Shown: positions 43,307-51,916, numbered from the stretch's first letter. The stretch: DNA of 64,000 nucleotides from Microbacterium esteraromaticum (GCF_028747645.1 NZ_CP118100.1:2914001-2978000), one strand, 5' to 3'. Made by a program: numbers and translations. The notes: generated by a model not told the origin, from the sequence alone.

Positions 43307-43972
43307 TCACCGAGAGCTGACGGCACGGCGCCGGGCCAGAACGAGCCCGACGGCCACGGCAAGGCCACCGAGGATGAGCGGGATGACGGTGTGCACGAGT
43401 TCGAGTCGCGTGCCGGCGTGCGGATCTGTGAGCGGCGTGAGCCGGCTGTAGATGAGCGCCTGAAGTGTGCCAGCAGCGACGCCCAGCACCAGAAGAGGGA
43501 GCGGCACCCATGCCCACGGGTTCGGCATAACGCGGGCGCGACCGATGCTCACGCCCGCGATCACCGCGAATGCGACCGGGAGGAGCGCGCTGGCGGCGAC
43601 GGTGATGATGACCGTCGGCTGAAGGATCACAGGCGGCACCAGGTAGCCGAAGAACACGACGAGCATGAACACGTCTGGGGCCATGAGCGACACGAAGCTC
43701 GAGAAACCGAGCAGGATCAGTGCGATCCGACTCAATGGCCGAGTGCCTGCGAGTGCGGCTCCCGCGCCGACCCCGACCGAGAAGACCACGGCCGACGCGA
43801 GCACCAGCAGTCGGGGGACCAGAACAGACGTAGCGAGGAGTTCACCCCATCCGAACGGCCCGATGACTTCGAGGACGCCGCCGAGCAGTAGCAGTCCGCC
43901 ACCGATGAGCAGAGTCTTCGCGCGGGCGGTCGCGACCGTGGCATCCGCAGTCATTTCGGTTGTCGTATGCAT
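43307..43972 (-). CDS. Hypothetical membrane protein
   Basis: 221 residues with six or so hydrophobic segments (TLLIGGGLLLLGGVLEVIG, RLLVLASAVVFSVGVGAGAA, VFMLVVFFGYLVPPVILQP, NPWAWVPLPLLVLGVAAGTL and VIPLILGGLAVAVGLVLA). No family is recognised. The N-terminus is polar (MHTTTEMTADATVATARAK). TAGCCT lies eight bases before the ATG, and a consensus DnaA box is found about 40 bases farther upstream. Confidence 0.7.
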   Translation of the reverse strand: MHTTTEMTADATVATARAKTLLIGGGLLLLGGVLEVIGPFGWGELLATSVLVPRLLVLASAVVFSVGVGAGAALAGTRPLSRIALILLGFSSFVSLMAPDVFMLVVFFGYLVPPVILQPTVIITVAASALLPVAFAVIAGVSIGRARVMPNPWAWVPLPLLVLGVAAGTLQALIYSRLTPLTDPHAGTRLELVHTVIPLILGGLAVAVGLVLARRRAVSSR

Positions 43973-44012
43973 GGCGACGAGGCTACGTCGCCGCGTGCGC
44001 GTCGACGCAGGT

Positions 44013-44021
44013 TATCCACAG
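44013..44021 (+). promoter_or_regulatory. Single consensus DnaA box
   Basis: TTATCCACA matches the DnaA-box consensus exactly. It is isolated, in the gap between the membrane protein gene and the small ORF at 44149. One copy may be chance, but a cluster of three is found at 58625-58654. Confidence 0.4.
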
Positions 44022-44148
44022 ATCTGCCGCACCCACCCCTCGACTTGCCCTTGACGAAACTTCGCATGTTCTTTCGCGCCATCCCCTGCACAAGAGCACG
44101 ATTCTATGAGCGATCCTGATATGGACCACTCGCGCAAAGGAGCCCATC

Positions 44149-44259
44149 GTGAACCGCAACGAGACCAACGAACTCTTCGACACCGATGCACACCTGTTCA
44201 TCGGTCGACCGCTCTGGTTCGACAAGCACCCCTCGCAGGCCGAGGGCGAAGACTACTGA
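44149..44259 (+). CDS. Small ORF, 36 residues
   Basis: A GTG start with a strong AAAGGAG seven bases upstream opens a 36-codon frame. It begins MNRNETNELFDTDAHLFIG, continues with RPLWFDKHPSQ and ends in an acidic EGEDY. It has no membrane helix or signal. The frame ends 13 bases before a strong bidirectional terminator, so the transcript is self-contained. It looks like a genuine small protein gene by its ribosome site, composition (Phe, Trp, acidic C-terminus) and terminator. The function is unknown and no family is recognised. Confidence 0.6.
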   Translation: MNRNETNELFDTDAHLFIGRPLWFDKHPSQAEGEDY

Positions 44260-44271
44260 GCGCACGCGCGC

Positions 44272-44317
44272 ACGACGAAGCCCCTGCCGATCCAAAGGAT
44301 CCGCAGGGGCTTCGTCG
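44272..44317. terminator. Bidirectional hairpin terminator
   Basis: ACGACGAAGCCCCTGC pairs with GCAGGGGCTTCGTCGT (16 bp). The inner GATCC/GGATC around AAA extends the stem. It lies between the small ORF and the convergent glyS gene and can stop transcription from both sides. Confidence 0.82.
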
Positions 44318-44332
44318 TAGGAGCCAGGCCTG

Positions 44333-45718
44333 TCAGGCTCCGCGCAGGCGCTCGGCCAGGTACTGCTCGAGGGCGTCGAGCGGCACGCGCTCCTGGCCCA
44401 TGGTGTCGCGGTCGCGCACGGTGACGGCGCGGTCGTCGAGCGAGTCGAAGTCGACGGTGACGCAGAACGGCGTACCGACCTCGTCCTGGCGGCGGTAGCG
44501 GCGGCCGATGGCGCCGGCGTCGTCGAAGTCGATGTTCCAGGTGCCGCGCAGGGTGTCGGCGACCTCACGTGCCAGCGGCGACAGGCGCTCGTTGCGCGAC
44601 AGAGGCAGCACGGCGACCTTGATGGGCGCCAGGCGCGGGTCGAGCTTGAGCACGGTGCGCGTGTCGGTGCCGCCCTTGGCGTTGGGCACCTCTTCTTCTT
44701 CGTACGCGTCGACCAGGAAGGCCATCATCGAGCGGGTCAGACCGAACGAGGGCTCGATCACGTAGGGCGTGTACCGCTCGCCAGAGGCCTGGTCGAAGTA
44801 CGTCAGGCTCTGGCCCGATGCCTCGGAGTGGCTGGAGAGGTCGTAGTCGGTGCGGTTGGCGACACCCATCAGCTCGCCCCACTCCTTGCCAGGGAAGCCG
44901 AAGCGGTACTCGAAGTCGATCGTGCCCGCCGAGTAGTGCGCGCGCTCCTCTTCGGGAACGTCGAACTGACGCATGTTCTCGGGGTCGACACCCAGGTCGA
45001 TGAACCAGTCCCAGCAGGCCTTGACCCAGTGCTCGAACCACTCCTGCGCCTCGGCCGGAGGAACGAAGTACTCGATCTCCATCTGCTCGAACTCGCGGGT
45101 ACGGAAGATGAAGTTTCCGGGCGTGATCTCGTTGCGGAACGCCTTGCCGACCTGGCCGATGCCGAACGGCGGCTTCTTGCGCGAGGCGGTGAGCACGTTC
45201 GAGAAATTCACGAAGATGCCCTGCGCGGTCTCGGGGCGCATGAAGTGCAGGCCAGACTCGTCGTCGACGACGCCCAGGTACGTCTTGATCAGGCCGGAGA
45301 ACGACTTCGGCTCGGTCCAGCGACCACGGGTCCCGCAATCGGGGCAGACGATGTCGGCCATGCCGTTCTCGGGCTGACGCCCCTTCTTCGCCTCGAACGC
45401 CTCGATGAGGTGGTCCTCACGGTGACGCTTGTGGCACTGGAGGCACTCGACCAGCGGGTCGGTGAAGGTCGCGACGTGGCCGGAGGCCTCCCACACGCGC
45501 TTGGGCAGGATGATCGACGAGTCGAGGCCGACCATGTCGCCACGGCCGCGCACGAAGGTCTGCCACCACTGCCGGCGGATGTTCTCCTTCAGCTCGGTGC
45601 CGAGGGGACCGTAGTCCCATGCCGAGCGGGAACCGCCGTAGATCTCACCCGCTTGGAACACGAACCCGCGGTGGCGGGCGAGGGCGATGACCTTGTCAAG
45701 ACGGGACTGTTCGGCCAC
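44333..45718 (-). CDS. glyS: Glycyl-tRNA synthetase (alpha2 type)
   Basis: 461 residues. It charges tRNA-Gly. [20 protein letters not shown] and [20 protein letters not shown] are the N-terminal signature of the dimeric, eukaryote/archaea-like GlyRS. The class II motif 2 region follows as [20 protein letters not shown] and motif 3 as [18 protein letters not shown]. The anticodon-binding domain is at the end ([20 protein letters not shown]). An internal zinc-like pair is seen in ECLQCHKRH and [11 protein letters not shown]. The GTG start was chosen because family homology begins there. Confidence 0.96.
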   Translation of the reverse strand: MAEQSRLDKVIALARHRGFVFQAGEIYGGSRSAWDYGPLGTELKENIRRQWWQTFVRGRGDMVGLDSSIILPKRVWEASGHVATFTDPLVECLQCHKRHREDHLIEAFEAKKGRQPENGMADIVCPDCGTRGRWTEPKSFSGLIKTYLGVVDDESGLHFMRPETAQGIFVNFSNVLTASRKKPPFGIGQVGKAFRNEITPGNFIFRTREFEQMEIEYFVPPAEAQEWFEHWVKACWDWFIDLGVDPENMRQFDVPEEERAHYSAGTIDFEYRFGFPGKEWGELMGVANRTDYDLSSHSEASGQSLTYFDQASGERYTPYVIEPSFGLTRSMMAFLVDAYEEEEVPNAKGGTDTRTVLKLDPRLAPIKVAVLPLSRNERLSPLAREVADTLRGTWNIDFDDAGAIGRRYRRQDEVGTPFCVTVDFDSLDDRAVTVRDRDTMGQERVPLDALEQYLAERLRGA

Positions 45719-45841
45719 GGTGGCTCCAATGGTCGGATGCTGCGGGGAATTCGCCCGAGAAGCGGGCATCCTCATCCTACCGGCGAGCCCCTCGCACGGT
45801 GGTCCGCCCTCGGATGCCCTCCGAGGGTCAGAGGTCGGCGC

Positions 45842-46531
45842 CTACTCGCTGAAGAGGTAGCCCCGGCCAGTCTCGAACCCGGCCACGCGCAGTCCGCGCC
45901 CGAGCAGCTGCTCGACCTCGCCGCGCAGGCGCAACCGCCACTCGTGCGCCGCGGCGGGGTCGGACTCCCGCATCGCCTCGACGTCGGCGGGGATCTCAAG
46001 CGTGGCGACGACGGCATCGGATGCCGGAGGCTTCGCGATATCGGCGAGCGCCCACTCGACGTCGAACCTGTCGCTCTCGTCACCGGCATCGCCGCCGCCG
46101 AAGATGCCGTACTGGTTGACGGCGTAGTCGGTGACGCGGGCGCCGAGCACGGTGAGGAAGAAGTGGGCGTTGCGCGCCACGAGCGGATCGAAGGTCCACG
46201 TGATGCGCCCGACCTCGCGCGAGAACGCCCACTGGCGCTGGTGCTCCTTGAGCTCACGCCCCCAGCCGCGGCCGCGGTAATCGGGAAGCAGTGCGGTGAT
46301 GTGCGAGTGCATCGTGCGCCGGCCCGGCACACCGAAGAACGCCACCGATGCGCCGACCATGCGCTCATCACCGTCGTCGCCGTCGAACAGGCCGACCACG
46401 TAGTTTCCGGACTGCTGCAGAGCACGCAGTGTGCCCGCGTCGATCACCCGCTCGGGCCCGCGGATCGAATCCAGCAGCCCCTGGGCTTCAATGATCAGTT
46501 CAACAGTGTCGAGATCTCGGATGGTGCGCAC
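45842..46531 (-). CDS. GNAT-like acetyltransferase
   Basis: 229 residues. The acetyl-CoA-binding signature is HSHITALLPDYRGRGWGREL near residue 80-100 (the RGxGxG/A loop as RGRGWG). It is followed by KEHQRQWAFSREVGRITWTF and NAHFFLTVLGARVTDYAVNQ. This arrangement, with a long C-terminal extension, is known in actinobacterial GNAT proteins of unassigned substrate. The start is GTG with CAGACT six bases upstream (leaderless pattern). Confidence 0.78.
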   Translation of the reverse strand: MRTIRDLDTVELIIEAQGLLDSIRGPERVIDAGTLRALQQSGNYVVGLFDGDDGDERMVGASVAFFGVPGRRTMHSHITALLPDYRGRGWGRELKEHQRQWAFSREVGRITWTFDPLVARNAHFFLTVLGARVTDYAVNQYGIFGGGDAGDESDRFDVEWALADIAKPPASDAVVATLEIPADVEAMRESDPAAAHEWRLRLRGEVEQLLGRGLRVAGFETGRGYLFSE

Positions 46532-46580
46532 GCCCCCAGTCTGCCCCTCGATGCCCCGATGCCGAAACCGGCGTGGTGAG

Positions 46581-46625
46581 CAACCCAGGTTGACACCGCA
46601 GTCTGTAGCAACCTAGGTTGACACC
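46581..46625 (+). promoter_or_regulatory. Leaderless promoter with two operator copies
   Basis: A -35 box TTGACA (46590-46595), an 18-base spacer and a -10 box TAGGTT (46614-46619) end six bases before the ATG at 46626. A 12-bp palindrome sits on each element: CAACCCAGGTTG (46581-46592) and the perfect CAACCTAGGTTG (46609-46620). Both are followed by ACACC, 28 bases apart. A repressor binding both would block RNA polymerase completely. The HTH protein encoded immediately downstream is the obvious candidate. Confidence 0.8.
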
Positions 46626-46871
46626 ATGGAATCCACGCAGCTCGCAGCCGTAGCCGCAGACACCGCTGATCCGAAGCGGGGCCTTCGTGCCGTCGCGTCT
46701 CTGCGCGCACTGGCCGACACCCTGGAGCTGCGCCAGGTCGAAGCGGCACTGCGGTCGGGCATGACCTGGCAGGAGATCGCCGACGCCCTCGGCGTCACCC
46801 GCCAGGCCGCACACAAGAAGCACGCCAAGCGGGTCGACCCCACAATCCCCACCCCCAGGAGAAACGCATGA
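46626..46871 (+). CDS. Small HTH DNA-binding protein (partner of the Clp-N/SRPBCC protein)
   Basis: 81 residues. One clear helix-turn-helix occupies the middle (VEAALRSGMTWQEIADALGV then TRQAAHKKHAKRV, residues about 40-72). A short N-terminal helix precedes it, possibly for dimerisation. It has no ligand domain. The stop codon overlaps the start of the next gene (ATGA), whose Clp-N and SRPBCC domains could provide sensing. Two copies of the CAACCYAGGTTG palindrome over its own promoter point to autoregulation. Confidence 0.83.
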   Translation: MESTQLAAVAADTADPKRGLRAVASLRALADTLELRQVEAALRSGMTWQEIADALGVTRQAAHKKHAKRVDPTIPTPRRNA

Positions 46872-47854
46872 ACAAGTTCGTCCGCGTCGCGCAGACAAGC
46901 CAATCGCTCTCACTCTCCGCCATGGAGGAGGCCTCACGAACCGGGCGCCGTGAAGCCGACCTCGAACACCTCCTGCTCGCGCTGGTCATCACCGATCAGA
47001 ACGCGGGGCAGGCACTGCGCGAGCTGGGCATCGACATCGAGACCGCACGCCGTGCCGTTCAAGAGCAGCATGAGATGCAGTTGGCCACCCTCGGCATCGA
47101 GACGCAACTCCCCGCTGCGGGGCCCATCGTGTTTCACGAGACCGGTGGGTACACGTGGAGCAAGCGGGCCACCGACCTGCTCGCCCGTTCCAGCGGCAAA
47201 GGACGATCCGGGGATGCCGCAGCTGTTCTACGGGAACTCGTCGCAGAGCCAAGCGGCTTGATCAGTGGCATCCTGCAGAGGCTCGGGACGACCCCCGCAG
47301 AAGTGACCTCGCATCTCGACCGCATCGATGCGGCCCGTCGCACGCCCTCACCCCGTCCAAAGAAGAAGGGCCGCGCAACGATGGCATCCGAGACCTTCGT
47401 GCCTGCCCCTGTCGATGAGGTGTGGCGCTTCGTGTCCGACCCGGCGCGCGTGCCCTCCTGGGAGCCGAGCATCGGCGAGGTGGACACTACTGATCACGAG
47501 GCACGAGTCGACTCCGTCTGGGAGGGGCGCGCCCCGGAACACCGCCCCGACGGGCGCCCCACGAAGGTCCGGCCGGACTTCAGACGACGAACCATCGAAC
47601 TCGTCACCGCTCAGCGGCCCGAGCGCGCCGTCTGGCGCTTCGCCTATCCCGATGCGGCGAACGCGAGCCCGGTCACCACGACTTTCGACCTCTCCGCCAC
47701 GACCGGCGGAACGCAGGTCACCATCACCCTCTCCTGGTCTCGCAGGCCGGGCTGGCGGCGCGTCGTCGGTATCGCGCTGCGCCCCGTACAGAAGTTCGTC
47801 ATGTGGATAATGCTCTTCCAGATCGGCGGAGCCGTCAGCCGCGAGTTCCGTTGA
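46868..47854 (+). CDS. Clp-N domain protein fused to an SRPBCC domain
   Basis: 328 residues. Residues 1-150 form a Clp N-terminal double repeat (FVRVAQTSQSLSLSAMEEAS with ADLEHLLLALVITDQNAGQA, then YTWSKRATDLLARSSGKGRS). This is the part that in ClpA/ClpC binds substrates or adaptors, here without any ATPase. A basic linker (RTPSPRPKKKGRA) leads to an SRPBCC/polyketide-cyclase-like fold (FVPAPVDEVWRFVSDPARVP, about residues 175-320), which usually encloses a hydrophobic ligand. It is coupled to the HTH gene by an ATGA overlap. A role as co-regulator or sensor is an inference. Confidence 0.82.
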   Translation: MNKFVRVAQTSQSLSLSAMEEASRTGRREADLEHLLLALVITDQNAGQALRELGIDIETARRAVQEQHEMQLATLGIETQLPAAGPIVFHETGGYTWSKRATDLLARSSGKGRSGDAAAVLRELVAEPSGLISGILQRLGTTPAEVTSHLDRIDAARRTPSPRPKKKGRATMASETFVPAPVDEVWRFVSDPARVPSWEPSIGEVDTTDHEARVDSVWEGRAPEHRPDGRPTKVRPDFRRRTIELVTAQRPERAVWRFAYPDAANASPVTTTFDLSATTGGTQVTITLSWSRRPGWRRVVGIALRPVQKFVMWIMLFQIGGAVSREFR

Positions 47855-47878
47855 CGGCAGACTCGCACGCCGTTGCAC

Positions 47879-47956
47879 GCAACTCCGGAGAGACCTCGCC
47901 GTGCAGGGCGTCAGGTGCCAGATCGGCCGTCCGAACGCACGGATCTCCGGAGTTGC
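47879..47956. repeat. Palindromic element with CTCCGGAG arms, copy A
   Basis: Perfect 13-bp arms GCAACTCCGGAGA (47879-47891) and TCTCCGGAGTTGC (47944-47956) enclose 52 bases. The element lies between the convergent ends of the Clp-N/SRPBCC gene and the lactate-monooxygenase gene. A sister with the same AACTCCGGAGA arms is at 50267-50340. Confidence 0.75.
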
Positions 47957-47994
47957 GAACCGTCAACGGCGCCGAAGTTCCGACCGTCGCGCGC

Positions 47995-49314
47995 TCACAC
48001 TGCGCGCAACGCGTCGCGATCGAGGTCGGCCACTGAGGTCAGCCCGGCAAGGCCCAGGGTGATGTCGAGTTCGGCGAGCACGTTGCGGATCACCTCTTGC
48101 ACGCCCCGCTCGCCGGCGATGCCGAGCCCGTACGCATACGGGCGTCCGAGGGCGACCAGGTCGGCACCGAGCGCGAGGGCGATCGCGGCGTCCGCACCGC
48201 CCCTCACCCCGGAGTCGAAGATCACCGGCATCCGCCCGCCGATGCGCTCGCTGATCTCGGGCAGCACGTCGAGCGTAGGCACCGAGCGGTCGATCTGCCG
48301 ACCGCCGTGGTTCGAGATCCAGACGCCGTCGGCTCCGGCATCCGCCGCCCTCTCGGCATCGTCCGGATGCACGATGCCCTTCAAGATGATCGGCAGCGAC
48401 GTCCATTCACGCGCTTTGGCGAGGTCGTCCCACGTGAGCGTCGGGGTCGAGAACACGTCGAGGAACGTCTCGACGGCAGCGCGCGGCAGCGGCGAGCGCA
48501 GGTTGTCGCGCAAGCTGCGGCTGCCGGTGAGCGCGGCGCCCCTGCGCGCGATCGACACCCCGGCGGCGATCGTCTTGGGCGTCACCCGCACGGCCGAACT
48601 GTCACCGGAGGAAGCGGATGCCCGTTGCTGCACCAACTTCTGGAACACCGGGTCTGAGGTGTACTGGGCGATACCCATCCCCCTCGTGAACGGCAGGTAG
48701 GCCAGATCGAGGTCGCGTGTGCGCCACCCAAGCAGGTGCGTGTCGAGCGTGACGACGATCGCCTCGCATCCCGACGCCTCGGCGCGGGCGAGCAGTGACG
48801 CGTTGAGCTCATCGGAGGCCGACCAGTACAGCTGGAACAGTCGCGGAGCGCCCGGTGCGGACTGCGCGATCCGCTCGAGCGGGAACGACGCCTGGTTCGA
48901 GACGGTGTACGGCACACCCGCGGATGCTGCCGCCCGCGCCACGGCGAGATCGGCCTCGGGGTGCGCGAGTTCCATGACCCCCAAAGGCGCAAGCAGCAGG
49001 GGTGTGGGTCGGGTGCGCCCGAGGAACTCCACCGACAGGTCACGACTGCTCACATCGCGCAACGGACGCGGCCACACCTGCCAGCGGCCGAAGGCGGCGC
49101 GGTTCGCGGCCACGGTCGCCTCCGCGCCGGCGCCCCCGGCCACGTACGCATACGCTTCGGGCGTGAGCGCCGCCTGTGCGGCGGACTGGAGCGCGGTCGC
49201 ATCGATCGGCACGGCCGGTCGTTCACCGCTGATGCCCGCACGGTAGATATCGGACTGCGTGCGGCGTGAGATCCCCCGCGCCGCCGCCGGATCGTTCGGA
49301 GCCACGTTGCTCAT
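47995..49314 (-). CDS. FMN-dependent alpha-hydroxy acid oxidase (lactate 2-monooxygenase-like)
   Basis: 439 residues of the L-2-hydroxyacid dehydrogenase family. ALTPEAYAYVAGGAGAEATV opens the barrel. FQLYWSASDELNASLLARAE, VVTLDTHLLGWRTRDLD and LPIILKGIVHPDDAERA (FMN lysine) follow, and the catalytic His/Arg are in GVWISNHGGRQIDRSVPTLD. VIFDSGVRGGADAAIALALG binds the FMN phosphate. The length and the barrel insertion favour the lactate 2-monooxygenase branch (lactate + O2 to acetate + CO2) over lactate oxidase, though substrate choice is uncertain. TAGGGT six bases before the ATG suggests a leaderless mRNA. Confidence 0.88.
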   Translation of the reverse strand: MSNVAPNDPAAARGISRRTQSDIYRAGISGERPAVPIDATALQSAAQAALTPEAYAYVAGGAGAEATVAANRAAFGRWQVWPRPLRDVSSRDLSVEFLGRTRPTPLLLAPLGVMELAHPEADLAVARAAASAGVPYTVSNQASFPLERIAQSAPGAPRLFQLYWSASDELNASLLARAEASGCEAIVVTLDTHLLGWRTRDLDLAYLPFTRGMGIAQYTSDPVFQKLVQQRASASSGDSSAVRVTPKTIAAGVSIARRGAALTGSRSLRDNLRSPLPRAAVETFLDVFSTPTLTWDDLAKAREWTSLPIILKGIVHPDDAERAADAGADGVWISNHGGRQIDRSVPTLDVLPEISERIGGRMPVIFDSGVRGGADAAIALALGADLVALGRPYAYGLGIAGERGVQEVIRNVLAELDITLGLAGLTSVADLDRDALRAV

Positions 49315-49359
49315 GCGGTCACCCTATCCTCACGGGCCGCACCCCAGTAGGGTCGTGCC

Positions 49360-50163
49360 ATGACGAGCGCGGGCACAGCAGTACTCCGGCAGTCGACCGT
49401 CATCGCTGCGGCGGTCTTCATGCTCATTGGTGCGACCATTGGCGGCGGTGCGCTCGGGGGCACTCCGGTGCAGGATCTGCAGGACGGCGCTCTTTCCGCG
49501 CAGGGGTCATATCTTGCTCCGGCAGGACCGGCCTTCGCGATCTGGTCGGTCATCTACGTGGGCCTCATCGGGTACACGGTGTGGCAGGCGCTGCCCTCCC
49601 AGCGCGAAGACCCCCGGCAGATGCGCACCGGCTGGTGGGTGGCCCTGTCGATGCTGCTCAACGGCCTCTGGCTGGTCACCGCCCAGTTCCTCACACTGCC
49701 GCTGACCGTGCTGGTGATCGCAACCCTGCTGGCGGTGCTCGCCGTGATCATCGTGCGCCTCGACACGCCACCCGCACGCGGATGGGTGGACCGCCTGCTG
49801 CTCGATGGTGTGATGGGTCTGCACTTCGGGTGGGTGACGATCGCCACCGTTGCCAACACGGCCGCCTGGCTCACGCAGAGCGTCCCCGGCCAGTGGGCGC
49901 AGTCTGCCGATGCGTGGGGCATCGCGGTGCTGGTCGTCGTTCTCGTGATCGCCGCGCTCAGCGGGTTCGTCACCGGCAGGATCGCCCCGGCCCTGGCAAC
50001 CTCGTGGGGCCTGGCTTGGCTGGCGGTGGGGCGCATCACCGATCAGCCGCACAGCGACGCGATCGGGATCACCGCGATCATCGTGGCCGGTGGCATTTTG
50101 GTGGCCGCCGTGGCCGGCAGCCTCCGGCGTCAGCGGCGCCGCGCAGCGGACGCCCCGAGCTGA
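49360..50163 (+). CDS. TspO/MBR-related membrane protein
   Basis: 267 residues with about seven hydrophobic helices. The conserved block YLAPAGPAFAIWSVIYVGLI with GYTVWQALPSQ matches the tryptophan-rich sensory protein (TspO/MBR) superfamily, and WWVALSMLLNGLWLVTAQF follows as in that family. TspO proteins bind porphyrins or related hydrophobic ligands. This is one of the longer, more divergent actinobacterial forms, and its ligand is unknown. TAGGGT six bases upstream of the ATG suggests a leaderless start. Confidence 0.75.
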   Translation: MTSAGTAVLRQSTVIAAAVFMLIGATIGGGALGGTPVQDLQDGALSAQGSYLAPAGPAFAIWSVIYVGLIGYTVWQALPSQREDPRQMRTGWWVALSMLLNGLWLVTAQFLTLPLTVLVIATLLAVLAVIIVRLDTPPARGWVDRLLLDGVMGLHFGWVTIATVANTAAWLTQSVPGQWAQSADAWGIAVLVVVLVIAALSGFVTGRIAPALATSWGLAWLAVGRITDQPHSDAIGITAIIVAGGILVAAVAGSLRRQRRRAADAPS

Positions 50164-50266
50164 GCTGCCGGCGAGCCCCGAAGGATCCGCGCCCCGAGGG
50201 GTCCGCGCCCCGAGACCCCGCCCGAGTCGATGATGATCAGCCAGCAGCGAGGTGGATTGCGTTCAT

Positions 50267-50340
50267 AACTCCGGAGAACCCCGGCTGAAACGGCCGAGAT
50301 CGGCGGTTCTGCCGGCTGTGGCATCCGATTCTCCGGAGTT
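50267..50340. repeat. Palindromic element with CTCCGGAG arms, copy B
   Basis: Arms AACTCCGGAGAA (50267-50278) and TTCTCCGGAGTT (50329-50340) are perfect complements. Inside, CCGGCTG and a second CCGGCTG around CGGCCGAGATCGGCGG add further symmetry. It sits between the TspO-like gene and the MFS gene. The arm core AACTCCGGAGA is shared with copy A at 47879-47956, but the interior is different. Confidence 0.75.
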
Positions 50341-50402
50341 GCGTGCACTCGTGGCTGTACACGACGCGGCCAGGCGTGCTCCAGTGGCGATAGCCTGTGC
50401 GA

Positions 50403-51845
50403 ATGGATGATGCGGACGACAGAGCGAGAAAACGCCTGTCACGCGTTCCTCCCCGTGGCGCGATCGTCGCCGTGCTCGCCTTCGTCGGCCTGTGCTCGGC
50501 ATTCATGTTCACGCTCGTCGTGCCGTTGCAGGCCGAGCTCCCTCGCATCCTGAATGCCTCCCGCGAGGACACCTCGTGGGTCGTCACCATCACCCTGCTC
50601 GTCGCCGCGGTCGCCACCCCGATCTCGGGGCGCCTGGGCGACATGTACGGCAAGCGCCGCGTGGTCATCGCGCTACTGATCCTGCTGATCTTCGGATCGG
50701 TGATCGCCGCCCTGTCGAACTCGATCATCGGCGTCATCATCGGCCGCGGCCTGCAGGGCGCCACCACCGGGGTCGTTCCCCTCGGCATCGCCATCATGCG
50801 TGACGTCCTGCCGCCCGAACGCCTCGGCACCTCGGTGGCACTGATGAGCGCGACCATGGGCGTCGGCGGCGCCGTCGGCATGCCCGTCGCCGCCTACCTG
50901 GCGCAGAACGCCGACTGGCACTCGCTGTTCTGGCTCGCCGCAGCCCTCGGAGTGATCAGCGCGATCCTGGTGATGCTGATCGTGCCCGATGACGTGCTGC
51001 TGTCACCGGGACGCCTCGACATCGTCGGAGCGATCGGCCTCGCCATCGGCCTGACGGGGCTGCTGCTCTACGTGTCGCGCGGCGCCGAGTGGGGCTGGAC
51101 GGCTCCGGCATCACTGATCAGCCTGGTCGGCGGCATCCTCGTGCTGTTGATCTGGGGCTGGTACCAACTGCGCACCCGAGAGCCGCTGCTCGACTTGCGC
51201 GTGGCCGCCAGGCCCGCGGTGCTGTTCACCAACATCGCCGCCATCTGCATGGGCTTCGCGCTGTTCTCGTCGAACGTGACGTTCCCGCAGCTGCTCGAAC
51301 TGCCCGTCGCGACCGGCTCGGGCCTGGGACTCGATATGTTCTCGGCCGCCCTGGTCGTGGCCACCTCGGGCGTGGTGATGATGATCATCTCGCCGCTGTC
51401 GGGCTTCCTCGAGCGCACGGTCGGCCCCCGCCCCCTGTTCACCGTGGGTACCGCGGCGATCGTGCTCGCCTACGTGTTCGTGTTGCTGTGGTCCACCGAG
51501 GTGTGGCACCTGCTGATCGCCAACCTCCTCATCGGCGTCGGCATCGGCTTCTCATTCGCCGCCATGCCGATGATCATCATGCGCGCCGTTCCCGCCCACG
51601 AGACCGGGGCATCGAACGGGCTGAACGCTTTGTTCCGCTCGGTGGGCACGTCGACGGCATCCGCAGTGATGGGCGGCGTCCTCGCCGCCATGAGCATCGA
51701 CGTCAACGGCATGGCCGTGCCCACCCGCGAAGCCTTCGAGGTCTGCTTCTGGTTGGCGATCGCCGCGGGCATCATCGCCTTCGCGCTGACGTTCGTCATT
51801 CCGCGGCATCCGCACTCCGAGCAGCACCCCGCGCTGCCGGGCTGA
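50403..51845 (+). CDS. MFS drug-efflux-type transporter (DHA2, 14 helices)
   Basis: 480 residues. Fourteen hydrophobic segments fit the EmrB/QacA (DHA2) class. Motif A between helices 2 and 3 is GRLGDMYGKRRVV, and motif C is present as GVGGAVGMPVAAYLAQN in helix 5. Proton-driven export of drugs or metabolites is expected; the substrate is unknown. The ATG at 50403 has TAGCCT six bases before it, so it is preferred over the GTG at 50397, which lies inside the promoter gap. Confidence 0.9.
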   Translation: MDDADDRARKRLSRVPPRGAIVAVLAFVGLCSAFMFTLVVPLQAELPRILNASREDTSWVVTITLLVAAVATPISGRLGDMYGKRRVVIALLILLIFGSVIAALSNSIIGVIIGRGLQGATTGVVPLGIAIMRDVLPPERLGTSVALMSATMGVGGAVGMPVAAYLAQNADWHSLFWLAAALGVISAILVMLIVPDDVLLSPGRLDIVGAIGLAIGLTGLLLYVSRGAEWGWTAPASLISLVGGILVLLIWGWYQLRTREPLLDLRVAARPAVLFTNIAAICMGFALFSSNVTFPQLLELPVATGSGLGLDMFSAALVVATSGVVMMIISPLSGFLERTVGPRPLFTVGTAAIVLAYVFVLLWSTEVWHLLIANLLIGVGIGFSFAAMPMIIMRAVPAHETGASNGLNALFRSVGTSTASAVMGGVLAAMSIDVNGMAVPTREAFEVCFWLAIAAGIIAFALTFVIPRHPHSEQHPALPG

Positions 51846-51880
51846 TTCCGCCGCGCGGCGGACGCGCCCGCGTCGGTATC

Positions 51881-51916
51881 GGATGCCCGGTTCGGATGCC
51901 CGGTTCGGATGCCCGG
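51881..51916 (+). repeat. Short tandem repeat of a 13-mer
   Basis: GGATGCCCGGTTC is repeated twice exactly, followed by a third partial copy (GGATGCCCGG). It lies in the gap between the MFS and POT transporter genes, just before the POT promoter (TACGCT at 51929-51934). Each unit contains GGATGC, the hexamer that is frequent across the window. Confidence 0.8.

Noticed and set aside
51881..51916. 13-base tandem repeat as an iteron set
   Set aside because: Only two and a half copies, no replication gene nearby, and the unit is built from GGATGCC, which is frequent everywhere in the window.
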